A DNA stretch of 64,000 bases, from NCBI RefSeq assembly GCF_010095445.2, contig NZ_WFGV02000026.1, positions 18,376 through 82,375 of the forward strand. The letters are read 5' to 3'. The notes beneath the pieces were generated by a model. That model saw only the letters and a list, made by a program, of their open reading frames with translations, had not been told where the DNA came from and did not search any database. Shown piece after piece: positions 33,425 through 42,206 of the stretch. The DNA comes from Pseudomonas sp. TNT3 (lineage in GTDB: Bacteria; Pseudomonadota; Gammaproteobacteria; Pseudomonadales; Pseudomonadaceae). The position numbers and the translations under genes were made by a program. Each line of letters opens with the position of its first letter. The first letter of the stretch is position 1.

Positions 33425-34306
33425 TCAGGCGGTAGCACCCGCCAATGGCTTACCAGGCTGCCACGACTCACTGGCCGTCTGATCCATCGCTTCCTGAATC
33501 GCACGTTTACGGCTCGCTTCAGCGCGACGGCTGAAGTACCAGACCATGAACGTCACAATCGACACCGCCAACAAAATCAGGCTGGCAACCGCGTTGATCT
33601 CAGGCTTCACACCCAGACGCACCGCCGAGAACACTTCCATCGGCAGGGTCGTCGACCCCGGCCCCGACACGAAGCTCGCCAGCACCAGATCATCCAGCGA
33701 CAAGGCAAACGACATCATGCCGCCCGCCGCCAGTGACGGCGCGATCATCGGAATGGTGATCAGGAAAAACACCTTGAAGGGCTTCGCACCGAGGTCCATG
33801 GCCGCTTCTTCGATGGACAGGTCCAGCTCGCGAAGGCGGGCGGAGACTACCACTGCGACATAGGCGGCACAAAACGTGGTGTGGGCGATCCAGATCGTGA
33901 CGATGCCACGCTCCATCGGCCAACCGATCAACTGCGCCATGGCCACGAACAGCAGCAACAGCGACAGACCGGTGATCACTTCCGGCATCACCAGCGGCGC
34001 GGTCACCAAACCGCCGAACAACGTGCGGCCCTTGAAGCGTGTCACGCGGGTCAGCACGAACGCTGCCAACGTCCCCAATGCGACCGCCGCCACCGCCGTG
34101 TAGCAGGCGATTTCCAGCGAGCGCACCACCGAGCCCATCAGTTGGGTGTTGTCGAGCAGCCCGGCGTACCACTTGAACGACCAGCCGCCCCACACCGTCA
34201 CCAGTTTGGAGGCGTTGAACGAGTAGATCACCAGAATCAGCATCGGCAGGTAGATAAACGACAAGCCGAAAATCAGCATGAACTTTGAAAATCCGAAGCG
34301 TTTCAT
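33425..34306 (-). CDS. potI: Polyamine ABC transporter permease
   Basis: A 293-residue protein with six membrane helices. The EAA loop EEAAMDLGAKPFKVFFLITIP contacts the ATPase, and VWGGWSFKWYAGL after the first helix is typical of the PotI/PotC type. Its start overlaps the potH stop by ATGA, so the permeases are translated in step. Together with PotH it forms the channel for polyamines in the inner membrane. Confidence 0.9.
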   Translation of the reverse strand: MKRFGFSKFMLIFGLSFIYLPMLILVIYSFNASKLVTVWGGWSFKWYAGLLDNTQLMGSVVRSLEIACYTAVAAVALGTLAAFVLTRVTRFKGRTLFGGLVTAPLVMPEVITGLSLLLLFVAMAQLIGWPMERGIVTIWIAHTTFCAAYVAVVVSARLRELDLSIEEAAMDLGAKPFKVFFLITIPMIAPSLAAGGMMSFALSLDDLVLASFVSGPGSTTLPMEVFSAVRLGVKPEINAVASLILLAVSIVTFMVWYFSRRAEASRKRAIQEAMDQTASESWQPGKPLAGATA

Positions 34307-35217
34307 CCCCGTGCCTCCATCTCTTTGGCCTGGCTGCGGTTAAACAGCAGAATCGGCACAATCAGGATCAACAGCATCACCACCGCCAGGGCAGACGCCA
34401 CCGGCCAATCGCGATTGTTGAAGAACTCTTGCCACAACACGCGACCGATCATCAGCGTCTCCGGGCCACCGAGCAGCTCGGGAATCACGAACTCACCGAC
34501 CACCGGAATGAACACCAGCATGCAACCGGCGATGATGCCGTTCTTGGCCAGCGGCACGGTGATTTTCCAGAAGTTGTTGAAGTTGCTCGAACCCAGGTCC
34601 TGCGCCGCTTCCAGCAGGCTGCCATCGTGCTTGACCAGGTTGGCGTACAGCGGCAGCACCATGAACGGCAGGTACGCATACACCACGCCGATATAGACAG
34701 CGGTGTTGGTGTTGAGGATCTCGATCGGGTGCGACGTCAGGCCGGTCCACATCAGGAACGCGTTGAGCAAGCCGTTGTTGCTGAGGATGCCCATCCACGC
34801 ATACACACGGATCAGGATCGCGGTCCAGGTCGGCATCATGATCAGCAGCAGCAAGACGTTCTGCGATTCCTTGCTCGCCTTGGTGATCGCGTAAGCCATC
34901 GGGAAACCGATCACCAGGCACATCAAGGTGCTGAAAAACGCGACCTTCAACGACCCGAGGTAGGCGGCGATGTACAACTCATCCCCGGCCAGCAGCGCGT
35001 AGTTGCCGATGTTGAGCAGCAGGTTGAATTTCTGCTCGGCGAAGGTGTAGATCTCCGAGTACGGCGGAATCGCCAGGGCGGCTTCGGAGAAGCTGATCTT
35101 CATCACCAGGAAAAACGGCAACAGGAAGAACAGGCACAGCCACAGGAACGGAATGCCAATGACCAGTTTTCGCCCGCTGGGGACCAGTCTGAGGAATTGC
35201 TGATTGAAGGTTCTCAT
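34303..35217 (-). CDS. potH: Polyamine ABC transporter permease
   Basis: 304 residues from ATG 35217. Upstream in-frame codons overlap the potG coding end and would add a charged stretch before the first helix. It has six membrane helices, the EAA loop EAAQDLGSSNFNNFWKITVP and the conserved FFLVMKISFSEA start of the PotB/PotH type. It overlaps potG and potI by four bases each. Confidence 0.9.
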   Translation of the reverse strand: MRTFNQQFLRLVPSGRKLVIGIPFLWLCLFFLLPFFLVMKISFSEAALAIPPYSEIYTFAEQKFNLLLNIGNYALLAGDELYIAAYLGSLKVAFFSTLMCLVIGFPMAYAITKASKESQNVLLLLIMMPTWTAILIRVYAWMGILSNNGLLNAFLMWTGLTSHPIEILNTNTAVYIGVVYAYLPFMVLPLYANLVKHDGSLLEAAQDLGSSNFNNFWKITVPLAKNGIIAGCMLVFIPVVGEFVIPELLGGPETLMIGRVLWQEFFNNRDWPVASALAVVMLLILIVPILLFNRSQAKEMEARG

Positions 35218-36356
35218 GCGCGCAGTACCACGCCGCTGTCGTCTTCCCACCACACGTAGACCTGGTCGTCCCAGGTTGGACGTGCGCCGCGGCGTTCGGC
35301 GTTGGCCATGAACGACTGCACGACTTTGCCGCCTGGCAGTTGCACATAAAACACCGAGTGGCCGCCGAGGTAGGCGATGTCATGCACCTTGCCCACGGAC
35401 CAGTTGTAGCGGGTGTCTGGCTTGATGGTGCTGACCAGCATTTTTTCCGGGCGGATCGCGTAGGTGATCGACTTGTCCTGCACCGACGTGCTGACGCCGT
35501 GACCGACGTAGATCTTCTGCTCAAGGTCCGGGCTGTGAATGATCGCGTGACCTTCAAGGTCTTCAACAACCGTGCCTTCGAAGGCGTTCACGTTGCCGAT
35601 GAACTCGCAGACCATGCGGCTGACCGGAGCTTCGTAGATGTCGACCGGGCTGCCGATCTGGGCGATCCAGCCCAGGTGCATGATCGCGATGCGCTGGGCC
35701 ATGGTCATGGCCTCTTCCTGATCGTGGGTCACCATCACGCACGTCACGCCGACGCGCTCGATGATTTCCACCAGCTCAAGCTGCATCTGCGAACGCAGTT
35801 TCTTGTCCAGCGCGCCCATCGGCTCGTCGAGCAGCAACAGCTTCGGACGCTTGGCCAACGAGCGAGCCAACGCCACACGCTGACGCTGACCGCCGGACAG
35901 TTGGTGAGGTTTGCGCTTGGCGTACTGGGTCATGTGCACCAGTCGCAGCATCTCTTCCACACGGGCGTCGATTTCACTGGCGGACAGCCGATCCTGCTTC
36001 AGGCCGAAGGCAATGTTCTGCGCCACGGTCATGTGCGGGAACAGGGCGTACGACTGGAACATCATGTTGATCGGCCGCTCATACGGCGGCATGTCGGTGA
36101 TGTCCACACCGTCGAGCAGGATACGTCCTTCGGTGGGGCGCTCGAACCCTGCGAGCATGCGCAGCAGCGTCGATTTACCGGAGCCGGAACCGCCGAGCAG
36201 GGCGAAGATTTCGTCTTGATGGATCTCAAGCGAGACATCATCCACTGCGACGGTTTCGTCGAATTTCTTGGTGACGCGATCGACTTTCACCAGCACCTTT
36301 TTCGGTGCCTGGTGACCTTCAAGAGCCTTCCTGTAGATGCTGGAGGCGTTTGCCAT
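35214..36356 (-). CDS. potG: Polyamine ABC transporter ATP-binding protein
   Basis: A 380-residue ATPase. Walker A GGSGSGKST, signature LSGGQRQRVALARS, Walker B LLLLDEPMGALD and the switch histidine in VTHDQEEA are all present in order, followed by a TOBE-type C-terminal domain (about 290-375). It hydrolyses ATP to drive PotHI. It heads the GHI run; a 397-base gap with a repeat separates it from spuA. Confidence 0.92.
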   Translation of the reverse strand: MANASSIYRKALEGHQAPKKVLVKVDRVTKKFDETVAVDDVSLEIHQDEIFALLGGSGSGKSTLLRMLAGFERPTEGRILLDGVDITDMPPYERPINMMFQSYALFPHMTVAQNIAFGLKQDRLSASEIDARVEEMLRLVHMTQYAKRKPHQLSGGQRQRVALARSLAKRPKLLLLDEPMGALDKKLRSQMQLELVEIIERVGVTCVMVTHDQEEAMTMAQRIAIMHLGWIAQIGSPVDIYEAPVSRMVCEFIGNVNAFEGTVVEDLEGHAIIHSPDLEQKIYVGHGVSTSVQDKSITYAIRPEKMLVSTIKPDTRYNWSVGKVHDIAYLGGHSVFYVQLPGGKVVQSFMANAERRGARPTWDDQVYVWWEDDSGVVLRA

Positions 36357-36753
36357 GTGAAACTCCCAACAGGTTTCAGTCGTCGGGCCAACGCGGCCTG
36401 ACTTAATAGTGAATTGCCAACGCGAGCCGTGCGGTGCCAGTCAGAGCGCTGCCCCCCTGTAGGACGACTGTGGCGAGGGGATTTATCCCCGTTGGGTGGC
36501 GCAGCCGCCCCAAAATTTTGGGCCTGCTCCGCAGTCCAGCGGGGATAAATCCCTTCGCCACATTTATGTCCCACAGGGGATTTGCGTTTGCTGCACTGGC
36601 ATCGACCGGCCTGGGCTGGGGCGGCGCCGCCGTCCTGGCTGCCTGGGTCGTACTTGTTGTTATTGCAGTGTGTTGTTTTCACAAGTCACGGATGCGCATA
36701 GGCGCACCCGCCAGACTCGCGGGGGCAGTAAACGGGTTGATTGTCTGTTTAAG
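36357..36753. other. Intergenic region, 397 bases, between spuA and potG
   Basis: Holds the palindromic repeat at 36469-36562. The rest (potG leader, 36357-36468; spuA 3' flank, 36563-36753) shows no gene. The spacing suggests potG may have its own promoter rather than depending only on spuA. Confidence 0.5.
36469..36562. repeat. Palindromic repeat element, family A, copy 2
   Basis: TGTGGCGAGGGGATTTATCC at the left and GGGGATAAATCCCTTCGCCACA at the right form a near-perfect 20-base inverted arm around a variable middle. Related to 33284-33402 and 47419-47529. Confidence 0.75.
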
Positions 36754-37515
36754 TCAGCGCGCGTTACGCAGCGCAGCCCGTCGCCGGCACGCATCGCCGA
36801 ACGCCTGGAAAATACTCAAATAGGGAGGGTTCGAAAGCACCTGCCATTCCGGGTGCCATTGCACACCGACGGCAAAGGTGGGGCTGCGCTCCACCGAAAT
36901 CGCCTCGATCAAACCGTCCGGCGCAATCGCCTCGCAGCGCAGGCCAGGCCCCAGTCGGTCGATGCCCTGGCTGTGAATCGAATTGACCATGAACTCGCCA
37001 GGCAACTTCAGCGCTTCAAATACACCCCCAGGCTGAACCGTCACGGCATGGGCCGGTGCGTACTGCACGGCCAGTTCCGGGTGATCCGCCTCGCGGTGAT
37101 CGAGCATGCCCGGCAGCTCATGCACCTTCTGATGCAGGCTGCCACCAAACGCGACGTTCATTTCCTGAAAGCCACGGCAGATGCCGAGCACCGGAACGCC
37201 TGCCGCGATGGCTGCACGTAATAAGGGGAGGGTAGTGGCATCCCGGGCCGGATCGTGATCCGTGCCGGGCGCACTGGCCGTGCCTTGATAGTGGAAAGGT
37301 TCCACATTCGAAGGTGAGCCGGTCAGCAACAGACCGTCGAGCTGCGCGAGCAGATCCTCGATTTCAGTCAGTTCGCCTAAGGAAGGAATGACCACGGGCA
37401 ACCCCAAAGCCGCGACGCTGACAGTACGCAAGTACTTGTCGCCGCTGACGTGGTAGGGGTGCAGGCCAATCTGTTTGACGCATGCAGTAACGCCGATCAA
37501 TGGCTTGAATGCCAT
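36754..37515 (-). CDS. spuA: Gamma-glutamyl-polyamine/GABA hydrolase, class I glutamine-amidotransferase fold
   Basis: 253 residues from ATG 37515 (GAGG eight bases upstream; a GTG three codons earlier is possible). The nucleophile Cys is in GICRGFQEMN, the catalytic His in WHPEWQ with the following Glu missing from the short C-terminus segment only by eye. It matches PuuD/PauD/SpuA, which removes glutamate from gamma-glutamyl-GABA and related products at the end of the gamma-glutamylation route. It is divergent from spuI, as in other pseudomonads. Confidence 0.88.
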   Translation of the reverse strand: MAFKPLIGVTACVKQIGLHPYHVSGDKYLRTVSVAALGLPVVIPSLGELTEIEDLLAQLDGLLLTGSPSNVEPFHYQGTASAPGTDHDPARDATTLPLLRAAIAAGVPVLGICRGFQEMNVAFGGSLHQKVHELPGMLDHREADHPELAVQYAPAHAVTVQPGGVFEALKLPGEFMVNSIHSQGIDRLGPGLRCEAIAPDGLIEAISVERSPTFAVGVQWHPEWQVLSNPPYLSIFQAFGDACRRRAALRNAR

Positions 37516-37577
37516 TTTTATCACCTCGAAGTTTCACACTTGAACGAGCTTTTCCGGAGCTTAGCCTTGTTGATTTT

Positions 37578-37588
37578 AATTAACAACT
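37578..37588. promoter_or_regulatory. Possible operator half in the spuA/spuI promoter, copy 1
   Basis: AATTAACAACT, next to the spuA start; a near-copy, AATTAACAGCT, lies at 37773-37783 near the spuI start. A shared site on both sides of a divergent promoter is what a common regulator, such as the XRE-cupin protein at 42857, would need. The link is inference. Confidence 0.3.
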
Positions 37589-37656
37589 CTCATGTAAAAA
37601 ATTCTAAACGCCGTGTGTCCGATCATTAGGATTTACGCGGTGTGCGGGACTGATGT

Positions 37657-37670
37657 GGCACTCTCGTGCC
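37657..37670. promoter_or_regulatory. Small inverted repeat in the spuA/spuI promoter
   Basis: GGCAC-TCTC-GTGCC, perfect five-base arms, midway in the 280-base divergent promoter. It resembles a sigma-54 -24/-12 site but the spacing (9 bases between GG and GC) is one short, so an operator is as likely. No transcription start can be placed. Confidence 0.3.
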
Positions 37671-37772
37671 CATTAGAGGCCCGAAAATAAAGGTTGAAAG
37701 GCCAAGTGTTCGCTATTGACTTCACTTTGCCTTTCGGATTGACTGAGCTCGCAACAAGGCAGTGAACATAAT

Positions 37773-37783
37773 AATTAACAGCT
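37773..37783. promoter_or_regulatory. Possible operator half in the spuA/spuI promoter, copy 2
   Basis: AATTAACAGCT, 13 bases before the spuI start, differing by one base from the copy at 37578-37588. Confidence 0.3.
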
Positions 37784-37795
37784 AATAGGTGCATC

Positions 37796-39172
37796 ATGTC
37801 GGTCCCTCTGCGTACCGTTCAACTCAACGAAGCAAACGCATTCCTTAAGAAATATCCTGAGGTTTTGTACGTCGACCTTCTGATTGCGGATATGAACGGT
37901 GTGGTGCGCGGCAAGCGCATCGAACGCACCAGTCTTCATAAGGTTTACGAAAAAGGCATCAACCTTCCGGCGTCGCTCTTCGCCCTGGACATCAACGGTT
38001 CAACGGTGGAAAGCACCGGCCTGGGTCTGGACATCGGCGACTCCGATCGAATCTGCTACCCCATCCCCAATACCCTCAGCATCGAGCCTTGGCAGAAGCG
38101 CCCAACCGCGCAACTGTTAATGACCATGCACGAACTGGAAGGCCAACCGTTCTTCGCCGACCCTCGCGAAGTACTGCGTCAGGTCGTGAGCAAGTTCGAT
38201 GACATGGGCCTGACCATCTGCGCCGCGTTTGAACTCGAGTTCTATCTGATCGACCAGGACAATGTGAACGGTCGTCCGCAATCGCCACGTTCGCCGGTGT
38301 CGGGCAAGCGTCCGATGTCGACTCAGGTGTACCTGATCGACGACCTGGACGAATACGTCGACTGCCTGCAAGACATCCTCGAAGGCGCAAAAGAGCAGGG
38401 CATTCCTGCGGACGCCATCGTCAAGGAAAGCGCCCCGGCGCAATTCGAAGTGAACCTGCACCACGTCTCCGACCCTATAAAGGCCTGCGACTACGCGGTG
38501 TTGCTCAAGCGTCTGGTGAAGAACATCGCCTACGACCACGAGATGGACACCACCTTCATGGCCAAGCCGTATCCGGGCCAGGCGGGCAATGGTCTGCACG
38601 TGCACATTTCGATTCTCGACAAAGAAGGCAACAACATCTTCGCCAGCGAGGATCCCGAGCAGAACGCCGCGCTGCGACACGCGATCGGCGGTGTGCTCGA
38701 GACCCTGCCGGCGCAGATGGCGTTCCTGTGCCCGAACGTCAACTCGTACCGCCGCTTTGGCGCGCAGTTCTACGTGCCGAACTCGCCAAGCTGGGGCATC
38801 GATAACCGGACCGTGGCCGTGCGCGTGCCAAACGGTTCGCCGGACGCCGTGCGCATCGAACACCGCGTTGCCGGTGCCGACGCCAACCCGTACTTGCTGA
38901 TGGCGTCGGTCCTGGCCGGTATTCACCACGGCTTGACCAACGAAATCGAGCCGGGCCCACCGGTGGAAGGCAACAGCTACGAGCAGAACGAACAGAGCCT
39001 GCCAAACAACCTGCGCGACGCACTGCGCGAGCTGGACGACAGCGAAGTCATGGCCAAATACATCGACCCGCTGTACATCGACGTGTTCGTCGCGTGCAAG
39101 GAAAGCGAGCTGGCCGAGTTCGAGAACTCCATCTCGGACCTTGAGTACAACTGGTACTTGCACACGGTTTGA
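37796..39172 (+). CDS. spuI: Gamma-glutamylpolyamine synthetase (glutamine-synthetase family)
   Basis: A 458-residue GS-type III/SpuI/PuuA ligase. The N-terminal ADMNGVVRGKRI loop, FELEFYL metal-binding segment, GNGLHVHIS nucleotide loop and NRTVAVRVP/RIEHR stretch are the family's active-site motifs. It joins glutamate to putrescine or another polyamine with ATP, the first step of the gamma-glutamylation route, in the cytoplasm. It leads the plus-strand run and faces spuA. Confidence 0.9.
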   Translation: MSVPLRTVQLNEANAFLKKYPEVLYVDLLIADMNGVVRGKRIERTSLHKVYEKGINLPASLFALDINGSTVESTGLGLDIGDSDRICYPIPNTLSIEPWQKRPTAQLLMTMHELEGQPFFADPREVLRQVVSKFDDMGLTICAAFELEFYLIDQDNVNGRPQSPRSPVSGKRPMSTQVYLIDDLDEYVDCLQDILEGAKEQGIPADAIVKESAPAQFEVNLHHVSDPIKACDYAVLLKRLVKNIAYDHEMDTTFMAKPYPGQAGNGLHVHISILDKEGNNIFASEDPEQNAALRHAIGGVLETLPAQMAFLCPNVNSYRRFGAQFYVPNSPSWGIDNRTVAVRVPNGSPDAVRIEHRVAGADANPYLLMASVLAGIHHGLTNEIEPGPPVEGNSYEQNEQSLPNNLRDALRELDDSEVMAKYIDPLYIDVFVACKESELAEFENSISDLEYNWYLHTV

Positions 39173-39213
39173 TGGCGTTGGCGGCGTACACAAGATTTGT
39201 GGCCGCCGCCAAA

Positions 39214-39308
39214 CCTGTGGGAGCTGGCTTGCCAGCGATGGCGTCATCGCAGTCCACATTCATGGCGTCTGATCCACCGCAATCGCTGGCAAGCCAGCTC
39301 CCACAAGG
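39214..39308. repeat. REP-type inverted pair between spuI and the aldehyde dehydrogenase gene
   Basis: CCTGTGGGAGCTGGCTTGCC and the inverse GGCAAGCCAGCTCCCACAAGG face each other about 60 bases apart. The reading frame of the aldehyde dehydrogenase stays open through it by chance. Confidence 0.8.
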
Positions 39309-39381
39309 ATCGCATTTCAATTTTTTTGATTGGGCGGGCAAACCCCCACGATCACTCAATTTCCTGCGTCGAGTCACAACA

Positions 39382-40872
39382 ATGACAAACACTCGCAGCG
39401 ACTGGGAGCAACGCTTCCAGTCCCTAACCATAGAAAGCCGCGCCTTCATCGACGGCCAATACCGCTCGGCACTCAGCGGTGACACTTTCGAATGCACCAG
39501 CCCGGTCGACGGCCGATTCCTGGCCAACGTCGCGAGCACTGACGAAGCCGACGCCAACGCAGCAGTCGCCGTCGCACGCCGCACCTTCGAATCCGGCATT
39601 TGGGCCAATCTCGCCCCGGCCGAACGCAAGCGCATCCTGATCCGCTTCGCCGACCTCATTCTGGCCAACCAGGAAGAACTCGCCTTGCTCGAAACCCTCG
39701 ACATGGGCAAACCGATCAACGACTCGATGAGCATCGACATCCCGGCGACCGCCAACGCGATCCGCTGGAGCGCCGAAGCCATCGACAAGATCTACGACGA
39801 AGTCGCCGCCACGCCCCACGATCAGCTCGGCCTGATCACCCGCGAGCCGGCGGGTGTGGTCGCCGCCATCGTGCCGTGGAACTTCCCGCTGATCATGGCC
39901 AGCTGGAAGTTCGCTCCAGCCCTGGCGGCCGGTAACTCGTTCATCCTCAAGCCTTCGGAAAAGTCGCCACTGACGGCTATCCGCATCGCCCAGCTTGCGC
40001 TGGATGCCGGCATCCCGAGAGGCGTATTCAACGTGCTGCCAGGCTTCGGTCACACCGTCGGCAAGGCACTGGCGTTGCACATGGACGTCGATGTACTGGC
40101 GTTCACCGGCTCGACCGCGATTGCCAAGCAACTGCTGATCTACGCCGGCCAAAGCAACATGAAACGCGTCTGGCTCGAAGCAGGGGGAAAGAGCCCGAAC
40201 GTGGTGTTCGCCGACGCGCCGGATTTGCGCGCGGCAGCACAAGCCGCAGCCGGCGCCATCGCCTTCAACCAGGGCGAAGTCTGTACCGCCGGCTCGCGTT
40301 TGCTGGTGGAGCGTTCGATTCGCGAGCAGTTCATTCCGCTTCTGGTGGAAGCGTTGCAAGCCTGGAAACCGGGGCACGCTCTGGACCCGGACACCACGGT
40401 CGGTGCGGTCGTCGATCAGCGTCAGCTGGACAACGTGTTGCGTTATATCCAGGTCGGCAAAGACCAGGGCGCGCAACTGATCGCGGGCGGCAGCCGAACC
40501 CTCGAAGACACCGGAGGCCTGTACGTGGAACCGGCCATTTTCGACGGCGTGACCAACGCCATGACCATCGCCCGTGAAGAAATTTTCGGCCCTGTGTTGT
40601 CGCTGATCACCTTCGACACGGTTGAAGAAGCCCTGGCCATCGCCAACGACAGCATCTTCGGTCTGGCCGCCGGCGTCTGGACCAGCAACCTGAGCAAGGC
40701 TCACACCTTCGCACGTGGTTTGCGCGCCGGCAGTGTCTGGGTCAACCAGTACGACGGCGGCGACATGACCGCGCCGTTCGGCGGGTACAAGCAGTCGGGT
40801 AACGGACGGGACAAATCGCTGCACGCGTTCGATAAATACACCGAACTCAAAGCGACCTGGATCAAGCTCTAA
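39382..40872 (+). CDS. Aldehyde dehydrogenase of the gamma-glutamyl-aminobutyraldehyde type (PuuC/PauC-like)
   Basis: 496 residues from ATG 39382. The frame is open back to 39169, but that part is the REP pair and has no homologous look, so the later start is chosen. The catalytic Cys is in NQGEVCTAGS and the Glu in WLEAGGKSPN; the nucleotide segment FTGSTAIAKQ is present. It should oxidise the aldehyde made by the neighbouring FAD oxidase to gamma-glutamyl-GABA or an analogue with NAD(P). No strong ribosome site is seen at this start; MTNTRSDWEQ is the N terminus. Confidence 0.87.
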   Translation: MTNTRSDWEQRFQSLTIESRAFIDGQYRSALSGDTFECTSPVDGRFLANVASTDEADANAAVAVARRTFESGIWANLAPAERKRILIRFADLILANQEELALLETLDMGKPINDSMSIDIPATANAIRWSAEAIDKIYDEVAATPHDQLGLITREPAGVVAAIVPWNFPLIMASWKFAPALAAGNSFILKPSEKSPLTAIRIAQLALDAGIPRGVFNVLPGFGHTVGKALALHMDVDVLAFTGSTAIAKQLLIYAGQSNMKRVWLEAGGKSPNVVFADAPDLRAAAQAAAGAIAFNQGEVCTAGSRLLVERSIREQFIPLLVEALQAWKPGHALDPDTTVGAVVDQRQLDNVLRYIQVGKDQGAQLIAGGSRTLEDTGGLYVEPAIFDGVTNAMTIAREEIFGPVLSLITFDTVEEALAIANDSIFGLAAGVWTSNLSKAHTFARGLRAGSVWVNQYDGGDMTAPFGGYKQSGNGRDKSLHAFDKYTELKATWIKL

Positions 40873-40922
40873 TACTTCTACAACGGCGGTCGCAGGCGTG
40901 CCTGCGACCTTCGGAGAAACCT

Positions 40923-42206
40923 ATGAAACAAACCCATGTAAACAGCTACTACGCCGCCACCCGCAACTTCACCGGTGATTTTCCGGTGCTGGAACAGGCT
41001 GTGGACTGCGACGTCTGCATCATCGGCGCTGGCTACACTGGCCTGTCCTCGGCCCTGTTCCTGGCCGAAGCCGGCTACAGCGTCACCGTACTCGAAGCCG
41101 CCAAAGTCGGTTTTGGTGCCAGCGGTCGCAACGGCGGTCAACTGGTCAACTCCTATAGTCGCGACGTCGATGTGATCGAAGAGCGCTACGGCGACAAAAC
41201 CGCCGAAGTACTCGGCAGCATGATCTTCGAAGGCGCGGACATCATTCGTCAGCGCATACAGCACTACGACATTCAGTGCGACTACAAGCCCGGTGGCATT
41301 TTTGCTGCGCTGAACAAAAAGCAACTCAAAGGCCTGGCCGAGCAGAAAAGCAGCTGGGAACGCTACGGCAACAAGAACCTTAGAATGCTCGACGCGGCCG
41401 ACATCAAGCGCGAAGTTGGTTGCGACAACTACGTCGGCGGCCTGCTCGACATGCAGGGCGGCCACATCCATCCGCTGAACCTGGCCCTCGGTGAGGCCTC
41501 GGCCATCATCGGCCTGGGTGGCAAGATCTACGAACAATCGGCCGCAGTGGAAATCACCTACGGCGAGCCGATTACCGTACGCACCGCCAAAGGCGTGGTC
41601 CGCGCCAAATACCTGCTGATCGCCGGAAACGCCTACCTGCCGCAAGACCTCGACAGCCGCGTCACGCGTAAAAGCATGCCGTGCGGTTCGCAGATCGTCG
41701 TCACCGAACCGTTGTCCGAAAAGGTTGCGCGCAGCCTGATCAAAAACAACTACTGCGTCGAAGACTGCAACTACCTGCTCGACTACTACCGCCTCACCGC
41801 TGACAACCGCCTGCTGTACGGCGGCGGCGTGGTCTACGGCGCCCGCGAACCGGACGACATCGAACAACTGATCAAGCCGAAGATCCTCAAGACCTTCCCG
41901 CAACTCAAAGACGTGAAAATCGATTACCGCTGGACCGGCAACTTCCTGCTGACCATGTCGCGCATGCCGCAATTCGGCCGTATCGAGAAAAACGCCTACT
42001 ACATGCAAGGCTACAGCGGCCACGGCGTCACCTGCTCGCACCTGGCCGGCAAACTGATCTCGGAAATGATCCGCGGCGACGCCGAACGCTTCGATGCTTT
42101 CGCATCATTGCCGCACATGCCGATGATCGGCGGCCGCACCTTCCAGGCCCCGCTCACCGCCATGGGCGCCGCGTACTACGCGCTGCGCGATCGATTCGGG
42201 ATCTAA
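40923..42206 (+). CDS. FAD-dependent gamma-glutamylpolyamine oxidase
   Basis: A 427-residue flavoprotein of the DAO/glycine-oxidase family. Dinucleotide motif IIGAGYTGLSSA near residue 36, ATG-like loop GFGASGRNGG, and the C-terminal YSGHGVTCSHLAGKL seal fit PuuB/PauB and its relatives. It oxidises gamma-glutamyl-putrescine or -spermidine to the aldehyde with release of ammonia/peroxide. It follows the aldehyde dehydrogenase by 50 bases. The exact polyamine is not known. Confidence 0.88.
   Translation: MKQTHVNSYYAATRNFTGDFPVLEQAVDCDVCIIGAGYTGLSSALFLAEAGYSVTVLEAAKVGFGASGRNGGQLVNSYSRDVDVIEERYGDKTAEVLGSMIFEGADIIRQRIQHYDIQCDYKPGGIFAALNKKQLKGLAEQKSSWERYGNKNLRMLDAADIKREVGCDNYVGGLLDMQGGHIHPLNLALGEASAIIGLGGKIYEQSAAVEITYGEPITVRTAKGVVRAKYLLIAGNAYLPQDLDSRVTRKSMPCGSQIVVTEPLSEKVARSLIKNNYCVEDCNYLLDYYRLTADNRLLYGGGVVYGAREPDDIEQLIKPKILKTFPQLKDVKIDYRWTGNFLLTMSRMPQFGRIEKNAYYMQGYSGHGVTCSHLAGKLISEMIRGDAERFDAFASLPHMPMIGGRTFQAPLTAMGAAYYALRDRFGI

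Noticed and set aside
35340..36401. Plus-strand open frame (about 353 codons) opposite potG
   Set aside because: Shadow of potG, which has all ABC ATPase motifs.
37657..37670. Sigma-54 promoter in the spuA/spuI gap
   Set aside because: GGCAC and GTGCC look like -24/-12 elements but the GG-GC spacing is nine bases instead of ten; kept only as an inverted repeat.
38117..39259. Minus-strand open frame (about 380 codons) opposite spuI
   Set aside because: Shadow of spuI; no motif and it crosses into a REP element.
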